Of a stretch of 64,000 nucleotides of DNA, positions 16,134-24,233 are shown one piece after another. Below the pieces are notes generated by a model. The model did no database searches. It was not told the origin of the DNA and saw only the letters and a program-made list of their open reading frames with translations. How positions within the stretch are numbered: the first letter of the stretch is position 1; the number at the start of each line of letters is the position of its first letter. Source of the stretch: Hamadaea sp. (GTDB lineage: Bacteria; Actinomycetota; Actinomycetes; Mycobacteriales; Micromonosporaceae); NCBI RefSeq assembly GCF_013362815.1, contig NZ_JABFVK010000013.1, positions 248,001 through 312,000 of the forward strand. Direction: 5' to 3'. The position numbers were made by a program, and so were the translations under genes.

Positions 16134-16483
16134 TGGGCGAGAGCCACGGACAGCGTGCCTACCGCGAGGGCGAAGAAGATCGCCCAATTGATCCAGTTGT
16201 TCAGGTTGGTGTCGTGGACCCGAAAGTGAGCCACCGCCGCACCGGTGAAGTAGAGAACCAGGCCGCAGGCGGCGACCGTGCCCAGGGCCGGGATGACGAA
16301 TCCGGCCACCAGGCCGAGGGATCCGGCCGCCAGTGCGGCACCGAGCGGAACCATCCACGACGTCGGCACTCGGACGGCCTCGGCAGTTCGAATCACGGAC
16401 GGGTGGCCGGTGATGCTCAGGACGGCGGCACAGGCGAAGACGATCGCTGCCGCGACGGTGATCACAACATATGCAACCAGCAT
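16118..16483 (-). CDS. DoxX-like integral membrane protein
   Basis: The ATG at 16483 has AGGAG 8 nt upstream; an in-frame upstream ATG at 16519 would overlap the divergent regulator. The 121-residue protein has four helices (about 3-22, 45-66, 68-88 and 97-115). It carries the pattern SWMVPLGAALAAGSLGLVAG, GLVLYFTGAAVAHFRVHDTN and NNWINWAIFFALAV seen in DoxX-type proteins. It is divergent from a MarR regulator with only a short gap, so MarR control is likely. Confidence 0.75.
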   Translation of the reverse strand: MLVAYVVITVAAAIVFACAAVLSITGHPSVIRTAEAVRVPTSWMVPLGAALAAGSLGLVAGFVIPALGTVAACGLVLYFTGAAVAHFRVHDTNLNNWINWAIFFALAVGTLSVALAHHGPA

Positions 16484-16509
16484 GGGAGGTGCTCCTCTCG
16501 CCGCTTTGC

Positions 16510-16519
16510 GTGACGTCAC
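16510..16519. promoter_or_regulatory. Perfect 10-bp palindrome at the MarR gene start
   Basis: GTGACGTCAC is a perfect palindrome overlapping the proposed GTG start of the MarR gene and lying 27 nt from the divergent DoxX start. MarR proteins usually bind such dyads in the divergent promoter, so autoregulation plus DoxX control is plausible. Confidence 0.35.
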
Positions 16520-16917
16520 CGCCCATTTTCGAACGGGCGGCGGGTGCCGCGCTGGACACCTTCCGGCTCAGCATCGCCGACTTCGATGTCCTGAATACGC
16601 TGCACCGCATCGGCAGTCCTGACGGCAGCAAGCCGACCGACCTGGCTCGTGCCGCGCTCATCACCACGGGGGCCATGACCGCTCGACTGGACCGGCTCGA
16701 GCGGGCCGGACTCATCCGTCGCCGGGCCGACCCGGCTGACCGCCGCGGATCGCTGGTCAGGCTCACCGCGAAGGGTGGCAAGGTCGCCGACCGAGCGCTC
16801 CGCGCGTTGATCGACGTCAACGAGTCGTATCTTGAGCCGTTGTCAGCTGGGCAGCGTGACGCCCTGGCGTCGACGCTGAGGATCTTGTTACTACGGCAAG
16901 AGCGCGTACTCGGCTGA
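16510..16917 (+). CDS. MarR-family regulator, N-terminally short
   Basis: The frame is open from ATG 16471, but that overlaps the divergent DoxX start; GTG 16510 gives 135 residues. The winged helix is clear (LSIADFDVLNTLHRIGSPDG, PTDLARAALITTGAMTARLD, RLERAGLIRRRADPADRRGS, LVRLTAKGGKVADRAL). Relatives normally have about 20-30 further residues before this region forming the first dimer helix, so the gene may be truncated or use an unusual start. It overlaps or abuts the YciI gene. Confidence 0.75.
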   Translation: MTSPPIFERAAGAALDTFRLSIADFDVLNTLHRIGSPDGSKPTDLARAALITTGAMTARLDRLERAGLIRRRADPADRRGSLVRLTAKGGKVADRALRALIDVNESYLEPLSAGQRDALASTLRILLLRQERVLG

Positions 16918-16943
16918 TGGGGTGGCCCAATCTTGGAGGTGTC

Positions 16944-17207
16944 GTGAAGACAGTCGTCATCGGAGCCAGTGCCGGCCGGACCAGGGACGAGATCATGGCG
17001 GTCTATCCGCGGCACAAGCAGCTCGTCGAAGAATTCCAGAACCGTGGCGAGATCATCGGCATCGGCCCGTTCACGGACGGCGGCAACATGGCGATCTTCC
17101 GCCACCGCGCGGCGGCCGAGGAGTTCGCCGAGCGAGACCCGTTCGCGCTGGAAGGCTTGGTCTCGTCCTACGAGCTGAAGGATTGGGCGGACGAGATGCT
17201 CTCGTGA
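16944..17207 (+). CDS. YciI-like (YCII domain) protein
   Basis: GTG 16944 follows GGAGG with 4-5 nt spacing; ATG 16917, overlapping the MarR stop, is an alternative. The 87 residues form a single ferredoxin-like YCII domain: DEIMAVYPRHKQLVEEFQNR, GEIIGIGPFTDGGNMAIFRH, and DPFALEGLVSSYELKDW with the conserved His and Asp. Relatives are small enzymes or accessory proteins of uncertain role. It probably forms a two-gene operon with MarR. Confidence 0.85.
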   Translation: MKTVVIGASAGRTRDEIMAVYPRHKQLVEEFQNRGEIIGIGPFTDGGNMAIFRHRAAAEEFAERDPFALEGLVSSYELKDWADEMLS

Positions 17208-17491
17208 TGCCTGCGCTTTAGTCCACCGTCGAGTCGTCAACCGGCAAACTCATCAGCCGGGTCAACCGGCGCGCAGCGGCGGGCTGGTGGACGGCCGCTG
17301 CCAGCGCCCAGTTGCTGACCGCGAAGCGCGCTGAGTCGCGGTCGCCGTTTGCTCCGTGGAGCCGGTGCCGGTGGCGACGACCGCGGCAGCGGCAGCGGCC
17401 GCCGGTGTACGGTGCGCGCCGAACACGACGACCGTGCCCCATCGGTGTGACGATCCGATGACGAATCGCAGGTCGCCGGGGGAGGACCTGG
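17208..17491. other. Spacer between convergent genes
   Basis: No supported gene was seen. The minus-strand frame ending at 17218 has a coding-like last part (FAVSNWALAAAVHQPAAARR and on to VDDSTVD) but no start or family, so it may be a relic. An alanine/valine-rich reading in another frame reflects the GC composition. Confidence 0.3.
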
Positions 17492-18151
17492 TTAGAAGGT
17501 CGTCAGCAAGGCGTCGCGCATACGGTGCGCCAGCCAGCGCCGGAAAGTGTCCTCGGCCCACCCACGCTGAAGCACGAGCGCGGCGTACAGGGCGGGATCG
17601 TTGAACACCCACAAGGCGTCTGCCGCCGTGTCGGTGTCGAGCCCGGGCGCCAGATCGCCCAGTGTCCGGACATGGTCGACGACCATCTTCGCGCCGATTC
17701 GACGGTTGCGCTGCAGGGTGGTCCAAAGCTCCGCGACTTCTGGCCCGTCGTCGGCCGCTTGCCTGACGACTTCGAACAGGCGGGCGGCTCGGCCGCCGAT
17801 GAGGACGCAGACCTCCGCGTACGCGTCGAGCACAGCGCCCGGCGTCGTAGCGTCCCAGACGGGTCGGTACCAGGGGCGATCGGCGACGGCTACGGGCTCG
17901 TCATCGCCGGCGAGCGCCTGGTCGAGTACCTGACGTAGCAGCGCCGGCTTGGAACCGAACGAGGCGAACACGGTAGGTCGCGCGACCCCGGCGACGGTCG
18001 CGATGTCCGAGAGCGACGTGGCGGCGTACCCACGTTCGGTGAACAGCTCGGCCGCCGTGGTCACGATGGCCTGCCGGGTGCGCCGGGCTCCTTCGTCACG
18101 GGTGGGGGATCGATAGCTCCGCCGCTTCTTGGCGCTGTTGACATCACTCAT
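17492..18151 (-). CDS. TetR-family transcriptional regulator
   Basis: The 219-residue protein has an N-terminal TetR HTH (about 23-70: RRTRQAIVTTAAELFTERGY, AATSLSDIATVAGVARPTVF, ASFGSKPALL). A C-terminal ligand and dimer domain follows (DAYAEVCVLIGGRAARLFEV, LWVFNDPALYAALVLQRGW). Divergence from the cupin gene across 60 bp, with CTAG dyads in between, suggests it represses itself and the cupin gene. The ligand is unknown. Confidence 0.9.
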   Translation of the reverse strand: MSDVNSAKKRRSYRSPTRDEGARRTRQAIVTTAAELFTERGYAATSLSDIATVAGVARPTVFASFGSKPALLRQVLDQALAGDDEPVAVADRPWYRPVWDATTPGAVLDAYAEVCVLIGGRAARLFEVVRQAADDGPEVAELWTTLQRNRRIGAKMVVDHVRTLGDLAPGLDTDTAADALWVFNDPALYAALVLQRGWAEDTFRRWLAHRMRDALLTTF

Positions 18152-18159
18152 GCTTCTGC

Positions 18160-18185
18160 CATACTAGCAACATATTCACTAGACG
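18160..18185. promoter_or_regulatory. Candidate TetR operator between divergent genes
   Basis: Two ACTAG words (CTAG at 18164-18167 and 18179-18182) flank CAACATATTCA, giving an imperfect dyad in an AT-rich patch between the TetR and cupin starts. Size and place fit a TetR-family site. Confidence 0.35.
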
Positions 18186-18211
18186 GCAGTACGATGAATT
18201 GGGAGCAGATC

Positions 18212-18703
18212 ATGATCCAGTCTGAATCGGTTCGTCCCTATGTGCTGCGCGACGGCGAGGGCGAGGCGCTCTGGTTCTCCGGCAGCTTGATGACGGTCAA
18301 GGCGACCGGCGCCGAAACGCACGGTGCGCTCACGGTCGTCGAGTTCGTCAATCCGCCCGGATTCGCCCCGCCGCTGCACCGGCATCTGAAGGAGGACGAG
18401 CTGTTCTACGTCGTGTCCGGCACCGCCGAGTTCCGGTGTGACGGCGAAGCGTTCTCGGCCGGGCCCGGCGACTTCGTCCTGCTGCCCGCCCTGCTGCCGC
18501 ATACCTTCATCGTCGGGGCCGGGGAACCGTTGCGGGTCCTGCAGATCACCACGCCACCCGGCTTCGAGCAGTTCGCCGCCGAAGCCGGTGAACCGGCGAA
18601 GACGCGGCAGATACCGGAACCCGGCCCGATCGACCCCATCGCGCTCGGCCACGCCGCGGCACGGCACGCGATCGAGCTGCTGGGTCCGCCGCCTACTCAC
18701 TGA
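18212..18703 (+). CDS. Cupin-domain protein
   Basis: ATG 18212 follows GGGAG with 7 nt spacing; ATG 18194 would leave no site. The 163 residues form a single cupin barrel: PPGFAPPLHRHLKEDELFYV (motif 1, two His and a Glu for metal), GTAEFRCDGEAF, and GPGDFVLLPALLPHTFIVGA (motif 2, His). Cupins of this quercetinase-like type bind a divalent metal; the reaction is not predictable. Probably controlled by the divergent TetR. Confidence 0.85.
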   Translation: MIQSESVRPYVLRDGEGEALWFSGSLMTVKATGAETHGALTVVEFVNPPGFAPPLHRHLKEDELFYVVSGTAEFRCDGEAFSAGPGDFVLLPALLPHTFIVGAGEPLRVLQITTPPGFEQFAAEAGEPAKTRQIPEPGPIDPIALGHAAARHAIELLGPPPTH

Positions 18704-18739
18704 GGCGTCGAAACCGTGATCTGCTGGCGAGACGGGTAG

Positions 18740-20161
18740 TTAATAGTCCACGCCAGCGAGATAGTCCCGGGCGCGGTGGGCGGTGTCGCGGGCGATCGCC
18801 GACGCGAGCCCGGTATGCGCAGTGGGGGCGAGCAGCCGGCGTAGGCGCGCCGGGTCGAGATGTCCGGTCACGCGAGGATCGTGGCCGAGGACGTCGAGGA
18901 AGTCGCCGCCGACGAGGACCGCTTTCGTCGCGTCGTCGTGCACGATGGTGTGGGCGTGGTCCCGGCCCACGAACTCGGCCAGCTTGATCATGACCGCCTC
19001 GGAGGAGATGAGCCCACCGGTCAGGCGGAGGTTGTCCCGCATGCGATCGGGGAAGATCTCCAGCCCGGTGAGGATGTGGCGCAGCCGCACCAGGAGGTCT
19101 CCCGTCGCGATGAGCGACCGTTCGAGGATGTCGGTCATGAGCGCGGTGGCCGCCCCGTCGGCCTCGCTCGGCCGGACGAGCATCTCCAGCGCGGCTGGGG
19201 TGAGCGCACGGATCTCGGCCGACAACTGGATGACGTCATAGGTGAGCTTCGGATTGCGCTTGTGCGGCATCGTGGAACTGCCGACGGACGCGTCGGGGAC
19301 GGGCTCGCTAAGTTCACCGAACTCGGTCTGCATGAGGGTGGCGATGTCGGCGCAGATCCGGGCGCCGGCCGCCGAGGCGATCGCCAGCGCGGTGGCGTAC
19401 CCGGCGAAGGGGTCGAGCAGCGCGCGCGACGGCACCGGCATCGCGTCGAGCCCGAGATCCTCGGCGATCAGCTCCTGAATCTGGGGACCCGGCTCGCCGA
19501 GCGCGGCGAACGTCCCGACTGCGCCGCCCATCATCACGGTCAGACAAGGCCGGACAGCCGCTTCGGTACGCCGATGGGCGCGGACGAGCTCGTCGAGCCA
19601 GCCCGCCGCCTTGAAGCCGAACGTGATCGGCACCGCGTGCTGGCCGTGCGTCCGGCCGGCCATCAGCACCTCCGCGTTGTCCTCGGCCAGATCCGCCACG
19701 CAGGCGATGACCTCGCGATGCAGTCCGGAGACGATGGCATGCGCCCGCCGGAGGAGCAGCGCGTGCCCGGTCTGCATGATGTTCTGCGAGGTCGCTCCCC
19801 AATGGACGTAGCCGCCCGCGGGATCACCGGCGACCCGGGCCAACTCGGAGATCAGCGGCATCAGGGGATGCTCTTGTTCGGCCAGCGTCCGGCGTACTCG
19901 TCGGGTGTCGATGCGGCTCAGCTGAGCCGCCTCCTCGATGATCGCGGCCTGCTCGGCCGGGACGAGGCCGACCTTCGCCTGGGCGCGCGCGAGAGCCGCC
20001 TCGACATCGAGCCACGCCTGCCAGACGCTGTCGGTCGTGAACAGCGGGCGGATTCCCGCGTCCGGGAGGTTGTAGTCGGTGAACCGGGTGGCTTTGCCCG
20101 CGACTTCGGCGATGGTCGGTGCGGTCGTGTGGGATCTGTCAGTTGTGGAGCCCGCCGTCAT
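18740..20161 (-). CDS. Fumarase/aspartase-superfamily lyase (adenylosuccinate lyase or PcaB-like)
   Basis: The 473-residue enzyme has the superfamily signature VGSSTMPHKRNP (catalytic serine loop), AGRTHGQHAVPITFGFKAAG, and GATSQNIMQTGHALLLRRA. Members eliminate fumarate from succinyl compounds or open lactone-type intermediates. It starts directly after the permease stop (TAG then ATG with no gap), so it is the last gene of an ABC importer operon. It very likely acts on the imported compound. No protocatechuate or purine genes are nearby, so I avoid the names pcaB and purB; an aminopolycarboxylate or argininosuccinate-like substrate is one option. Confidence 0.8.
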   Translation of the reverse strand: MTAGSTTDRSHTTAPTIAEVAGKATRFTDYNLPDAGIRPLFTTDSVWQAWLDVEAALARAQAKVGLVPAEQAAIIEEAAQLSRIDTRRVRRTLAEQEHPLMPLISELARVAGDPAGGYVHWGATSQNIMQTGHALLLRRAHAIVSGLHREVIACVADLAEDNAEVLMAGRTHGQHAVPITFGFKAAGWLDELVRAHRRTEAAVRPCLTVMMGGAVGTFAALGEPGPQIQELIAEDLGLDAMPVPSRALLDPFAGYATALAIASAAGARICADIATLMQTEFGELSEPVPDASVGSSTMPHKRNPKLTYDVIQLSAEIRALTPAALEMLVRPSEADGAATALMTDILERSLIATGDLLVRLRHILTGLEIFPDRMRDNLRLTGGLISSEAVMIKLAEFVGRDHAHTIVHDDATKAVLVGGDFLDVLGHDPRVTGHLDPARLRRLLAPTAHTGLASAIARDTAHRARDYLAGVDY

Positions 20162-21922
20162 CTATCCTCGAACCCCCATGCGGCGTAGGCGTCGGCGACC
20201 GTGTTCGAGCCGGTTGGAGACGACCAGAATGATGAAGATCAAGACGACCTGGAGCGTGCCGTACGCCGACGCGGTGCCGAAGTCGGCCGCATAGATCCGC
20301 TGATAGATCGCGACCGACAGGGGAGCGAAGCCGACCGGGTAGACGATTACCGACGCGACGTATTCACCGACTCCTTCGACGAAGGCGAGCAGGGCGCCTG
20401 CGATGACACCCTTCGCGATCAACGGAAGCACGACGGTACGCAGAGCCCGTAGCGGCGACGCGCCCAAGGATTGCGCTGCCTCGTCGACGGAGGGGTCCAC
20501 CTGAGCGATGGCCGCACCGGTGGAGCGGAACACGAGCGGCATGAACCGCACGAAATACGCCACCGGCAAGATCGCGATCGAGCCGACCAGGACGAGCCCG
20601 AGCGACCACGGCGACTCCCCGCTGAAGGCGGTCACCAGGTTGATGCCGATGACCGTGCCCGGCAGCGCCCACGGCACCATGACCGCCAGATCCAGCAGCG
20701 AGCCGCCTCGGCGAGCCGGCCACCGGGCGATGATCCAGGCCGCCGTCACGCCGATGACCAAGGCCACCCCGGTGGCGATGAGGCTGGTCTGAACGCTGAC
20801 GTTGATGGGAAGCAGGCTGCCCGGATCGGTGAAGATCCGCGCGTAGTTGCCGACCGTGTAATCGGGCGGGAGCACCTGGATCGTCCAGGTACGGTCGACC
20901 GAGAACGACACGAGCACGATCACCGCGATCGGGGCCAGCAACACCAGGCTCAACGCGACGCTGCCCGCTAGAGCCAGTCCGGAACGCCAGCCTCTGGTGG
21001 TGGTACGCGATCGCTGGATCCCCTTGGACAGGCTGCGGTGAATGCGTCGGCCCTGGTACCACCGCATCAGCAGCAGGAAGCCGATCGAAACCACGGCCAG
21101 CACGGTCGACTGCGCCGCGGCGAGCTCATACATGCCACCGGTACGCGTCGCGACGATCTGCATCGTGAGGGTCTGGACGTTGTAGAGCTGCGGTGCGGTG
21201 AACGAGCCCATCGACCGCATGAAGGTCAGCAGACCGCCCGAGACCAGAGCCGGGGTGAGCATCGGCAGGACGACGGTCGCCCATACCTTCCATCGCGAAG
21301 CGCCGAGGTTCTGCGCCGCCTCCTCCAGCGACGGGTCCAGACCGGCGAGACCGGCCGCGACCGTGAGATAGAAGTAGGGGTACATCGTGAACGTATGCAC
21401 GAGCAGCACCCCGGCGACGCCGGTGACCGAGACGCTTCCGGCGCTGACGCCGAGCAGTTCGTGCGCCGCGCGGGGCACGATGCCCGTCTCGCTGAACAGC
21501 AGGACGAACGAGACCGCGCCGATCAGCGGCGGCAACGCCATCGGCAGCACGGCCAGCACCTCGAGCGCCCGGCGGCCCGGGAAGTCGAACCTCGTCAGCA
21601 GTACCGCGAGACCGGTGCCGACGAGGGCGCACAGGACGACCGAGCCGAGCGAGGTTCCGATGGACAGCATCAGCGCCGTACGCGCGCTGCCCGAAAGGAA
21701 TGTCCCGTAGTTCCCGGACAGCCCCTTGCCTTCTGCGCTCATCGCCGCGGTATGCAGCATGGGCACCACGACGAAGAACGCGATCACCAGGAAGACGGGC
21801 AGCGTCAGGAGGTAGATGAATCGGTCACCCGCGGTCGTCCGTCGCCGTGATCTTCGCGGTGCCGGTCCGGCCGCGGTCGCCGTGGCCGCGGTGGGGGGCG
21901 AGGTCTCAACGTCGGTCGTCAT
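20162..21922 (-). CDS. ABC transporter permease, two fused permease domains
   Basis: The 586-residue protein has about 12 transmembrane helices in two BPD_transp_1 halves, each with an EAA loop: LEEAAQNLGASRWKVWATVV at about 195 and VDEAAQSLGASPLRALRTVV at about 490. The fusion is typical of FbpB/ThiP-like importers of the ferric-ion and polyamine type. The ATG overlaps the ATPase stop as ATGA and the stop abuts the lyase start. The first 28 residues are a cytoplasmic Thr/Ala/Arg-rich stretch. Confidence 0.9.
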   Translation of the reverse strand: MTTDVETSPPTAATATAAGPAPRRSRRRTTAGDRFIYLLTLPVFLVIAFFVVVPMLHTAAMSAEGKGLSGNYGTFLSGSARTALMLSIGTSLGSVVLCALVGTGLAVLLTRFDFPGRRALEVLAVLPMALPPLIGAVSFVLLFSETGIVPRAAHELLGVSAGSVSVTGVAGVLLVHTFTMYPYFYLTVAAGLAGLDPSLEEAAQNLGASRWKVWATVVLPMLTPALVSGGLLTFMRSMGSFTAPQLYNVQTLTMQIVATRTGGMYELAAAQSTVLAVVSIGFLLLMRWYQGRRIHRSLSKGIQRSRTTTRGWRSGLALAGSVALSLVLLAPIAVIVLVSFSVDRTWTIQVLPPDYTVGNYARIFTDPGSLLPINVSVQTSLIATGVALVIGVTAAWIIARWPARRGGSLLDLAVMVPWALPGTVIGINLVTAFSGESPWSLGLVLVGSIAILPVAYFVRFMPLVFRSTGAAIAQVDPSVDEAAQSLGASPLRALRTVVLPLIAKGVIAGALLAFVEGVGEYVASVIVYPVGFAPLSVAIYQRIYAADFGTASAYGTLQVVLIFIILVVSNRLEHGRRRLRRMGVRG

Positions 21923-22992
21923 TGCGGAATCAGCCAGGTGTCGTTCTCGTCGACGGCCAGGCCCACCCGTTCACCCGGTTGGGGTGCGGTCTGCCGTTCG
22001 GGAGCTGACACGACGACGGTCGTCGTGCCAAGGTCGACGGTGGCGGTCACGGTCGCGCCCAGGTACTCGACGCGCTTCACCTCGCCGTGTAACTGCGCTT
22101 CGGACTCGGCCACCAGCTTCAGCGCCTGGGGGCGTACCGACAGCTGTGCCGTGGCCCCGGCGGCGACGGTCATGGCGGGTGAGCGCGGCACGGTGAGGGC
22201 CGGGCCGTCCTCGGACAGCGAGACGGAGGCGGTGTCGTCGCCGACGGCGGCCACCCGGACCGGGAGAACGTTGCTACGGCCGATGAATCGGGCCACGAAC
22301 GACGTCGCCGGTCGGCGGTAGATGAGGCGTGGTTCGTCGATCTGGTGTGCCCGCCCGTCGGCGAGCACGGCGATGCGGTCGCTGACCGCCATCGCCTCCG
22401 CCTGGTCGTGGGTCACGTAGACCGTCGTGATGCCGCTGCGTTCTTGGACCTCGCGGATCTGGGTGCGGGTCTCCTCGCGCAGCTTTGCGTCCAGGTTGGA
22501 CAGTGGCTCGTCGAGCAGCAGCAGATCCGGCTGGATGACCACCGCCCGGGCGAGCGCGACCCGCTGCTGCTGGCCCCCGGAGAGCTGGTCGATGCTCCGA
22601 TCACCCAAGCCGTCCAGCCCGACCATCGACAGCGCCGAAGCCACCTGGGCGTGGCGGAGGTCCTTCGCGGTACGCCGCATCTTCAGCCCGTACGCGACGT
22701 TCTCGGCGACCGACAGGTGCGGGAACAGCGCGTAGTTCTGGAAGACCATCCCGATCCCGCGTTTGTGCGGTGCGAGCCGGGTGACCTCGCGGTCGCCGAA
22801 CCAGATGGAGCCGCTCGTCGGCGCGATGAATCCGGCGACCATTCTGAGCAGGGTCGACTTGCCGCAGCCCGACGGGCCGAGGAGGGTGAAGAACTCCCCG
22901 GCCCGGATCGTCAGATCCGCCGAGATGGTGGGCTCGGCCGCCGCCAACGCGGCGTAGGTCTTGCTCACCCGGTCGAGCCGGATGGGGATCAT
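21919..22992 (-). CDS. ABC transporter ATP-binding protein
   Basis: The ATG at 22992 follows GAGGGAG. The 357 residues have Walker A GPSGCGKST (about 44), Q-loop FQNYALFPHL, signature LSGGQQQRVALARA, Walker B LLLLDEPLSNLD, H-loop YVTHDQAEAMA, and a C-terminal TOBE domain (about 280-355). This is the PotA/FbpC type that energises an importer. It sits between the binding protein (35 nt gap) and the permease (4-nt overlap). Confidence 0.93.
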   Translation of the reverse strand: MIPIRLDRVSKTYAALAAAEPTISADLTIRAGEFFTLLGPSGCGKSTLLRMVAGFIAPTSGSIWFGDREVTRLAPHKRGIGMVFQNYALFPHLSVAENVAYGLKMRRTAKDLRHAQVASALSMVGLDGLGDRSIDQLSGGQQQRVALARAVVIQPDLLLLDEPLSNLDAKLREETRTQIREVQERSGITTVYVTHDQAEAMAVSDRIAVLADGRAHQIDEPRLIYRRPATSFVARFIGRSNVLPVRVAAVGDDTASVSLSEDGPALTVPRSPAMTVAAGATAQLSVRPQALKLVAESEAQLHGEVKRVEYLGATVTATVDLGTTTVVVSAPERQTAPQPGERVGLAVDENDTWLIPQ

Positions 22993-23027
22993 GGGTGCTC
23001 CCTCAAACCTGGCGAACGCGACCGGCG

Positions 23028-24077
23028 TCAGCCGCGGTTCTTGATGTTGTCGATCCAGTACTGGATCCACGTCTCGGAGTTGGCGGCGATCACCTTGCTG
23101 TCGACCGGCAGCTCCGTGTACGTGAGCTGAGCCAGCCAGTCCGGCTTCTCGGCGATCGCGGCCGTGGGGATCTGGAAGGCGTTCTTCGCCAGCCACGCCT
23201 GAGTCTTGTCTGAAAGCAGGAAGCCGGCGAACGCGTCCGCCCCGGCGGCGTTCGGGCCGCCCTTGACCTTCGCCAAGCCGTCGAGATTGATCGGAGCGCC
23301 GGAGGCCGGAACCTTGATCGAGAAGGGCGCGCCCTTGGCCGCCTGGGCGAGGATGTCCTGCTGATTCCAGATCGTCAGCGCCGCTTCCTGCCGTTGCAGG
23401 CGCAGATAGAGGTCGGACGGGTTCGCCGCATAGTCCTTGGTGTTGGCGTCCAGCTTCTTCAGGAAGTCATATCCCGCCTGCGGCGAAGAGGTCTTCGCGT
23501 ACTGCTGGTAGATGAGGGCGGAGAAGACGCTGCGCATCGTGCCCGAGGGCGCGACGTCGCGGATGAGGATCTTGTCCTTGTACTGCGGCAGGATCAGGTC
23601 GGCCCAGTCGCCGGGGACGTCCGATTCCTTGAGCATGTCGTGGTTGTACGCGATGAGCTGCAGCTGCTGCTGTTCGGCCAGCCAGGCGTCGCCGCTGCCG
23701 TGGAACTTGGCCGGCACCCGGGACAGCACGTCTGCGCCGAACGGGGTGAGCAGTCCCTTGGCGGTGGCGCCCTCGAACTGCGTAGGCGTGCCGCCCCACC
23801 AGATGTCGGCCTGGGGACGGCCCTTCTCGGCGTTGACCCGGTCGGCGACCTCCTGTGCACCGAGGGTCAGCAGCTGCACCTTGTACTCGGGGTGGGCCGC
23901 CTGGAATTCCTTGACCACGTAGTCGGTGATGGTGCTCGGACGAGGGGAGTAGACGGTGACCGTGGTCTGGCCCGGGGACTGCGCCGTGCCGTCGGACAAG
24001 CCGCAGCCGGCCGTCGTGAACGCTGCCACTGCCACCAGCGCGGACAGGGCGGTGAATCTGTACGCTAGGCGCCTCAT
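23028..24077 (-). CDS. Extracellular solute-binding lipoprotein of an ABC importer
   Basis: The ATG at 24077 has a perfect GAAGGAGG site 5 nt upstream; the open frame to 24197 is not needed. The 349-residue product has a lipoprotein signal with lipobox TTAGC (Cys25). The mature part matches the Fe3+-type/AfuA-like binding proteins (TVTVYSPRPSTITDYVVKEF, ADIWWGGTPTQFEGATAKGL, and a conserved Trp-Asn-Gln pair at TIWNQQDILAQAAKGAPFSI). Family members bind iron, sugar phosphates, phosphonates or polyamines, so the ligand is open. A LacI-like operator lies about 63 nt upstream. Confidence 0.88.
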   Translation of the reverse strand: MRRLAYRFTALSALVAVAAFTTAGCGLSDGTAQSPGQTTVTVYSPRPSTITDYVVKEFQAAHPEYKVQLLTLGAQEVADRVNAEKGRPQADIWWGGTPTQFEGATAKGLLTPFGADVLSRVPAKFHGSGDAWLAEQQQLQLIAYNHDMLKESDVPGDWADLILPQYKDKILIRDVAPSGTMRSVFSALIYQQYAKTSSPQAGYDFLKKLDANTKDYAANPSDLYLRLQRQEAALTIWNQQDILAQAAKGAPFSIKVPASGAPINLDGLAKVKGGPNAAGADAFAGFLLSDKTQAWLAKNAFQIPTAAIAEKPDWLAQLTYTELPVDSKVIAANSETWIQYWIDNIKNRG

Positions 24078-24139
24078 GCCTGCCTCCTTCACCTCGTCAG
24101 GACGTGCTGTCGACATCGGGTGGTGACCGGGTCCGCGAT

Positions 24140-24157
24140 TGGTGGATCGATTCACCA
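24140..24157. promoter_or_regulatory. LacI-family operator upstream of the ABC importer operon
   Basis: TGGTGGATCGATTCACCA is an 18-bp palindrome broken at one symmetric pair (TGGTG-n-ATCGAT-n-CACCA), with the central CG usual for LacI-type sites. It lies between the LacI gene and the binding-protein start, so the regulator probably controls the importer and lyase genes directly. Confidence 0.65.
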
Positions 24158-24233
24158 CGTCGGGCACGAGGTAACCAGGCGGATCAGTTCGTGTCAAGAG
24201 CGTTGCCGGGATGCTGCGGGCATCAGCTGCGTC

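Noticed and set aside
17218-17442. Minus-strand reading ending AARRLTRLMSLPVDDSTVD as a gene
   Set aside because: No supported start or family; at most a relic, noted with the spacer.
18740-20161. Naming the lyase purB or pcaB
   Set aside because: The superfamily signature does not separate these, and the neighbourhood has neither purine nor protocatechuate genes.
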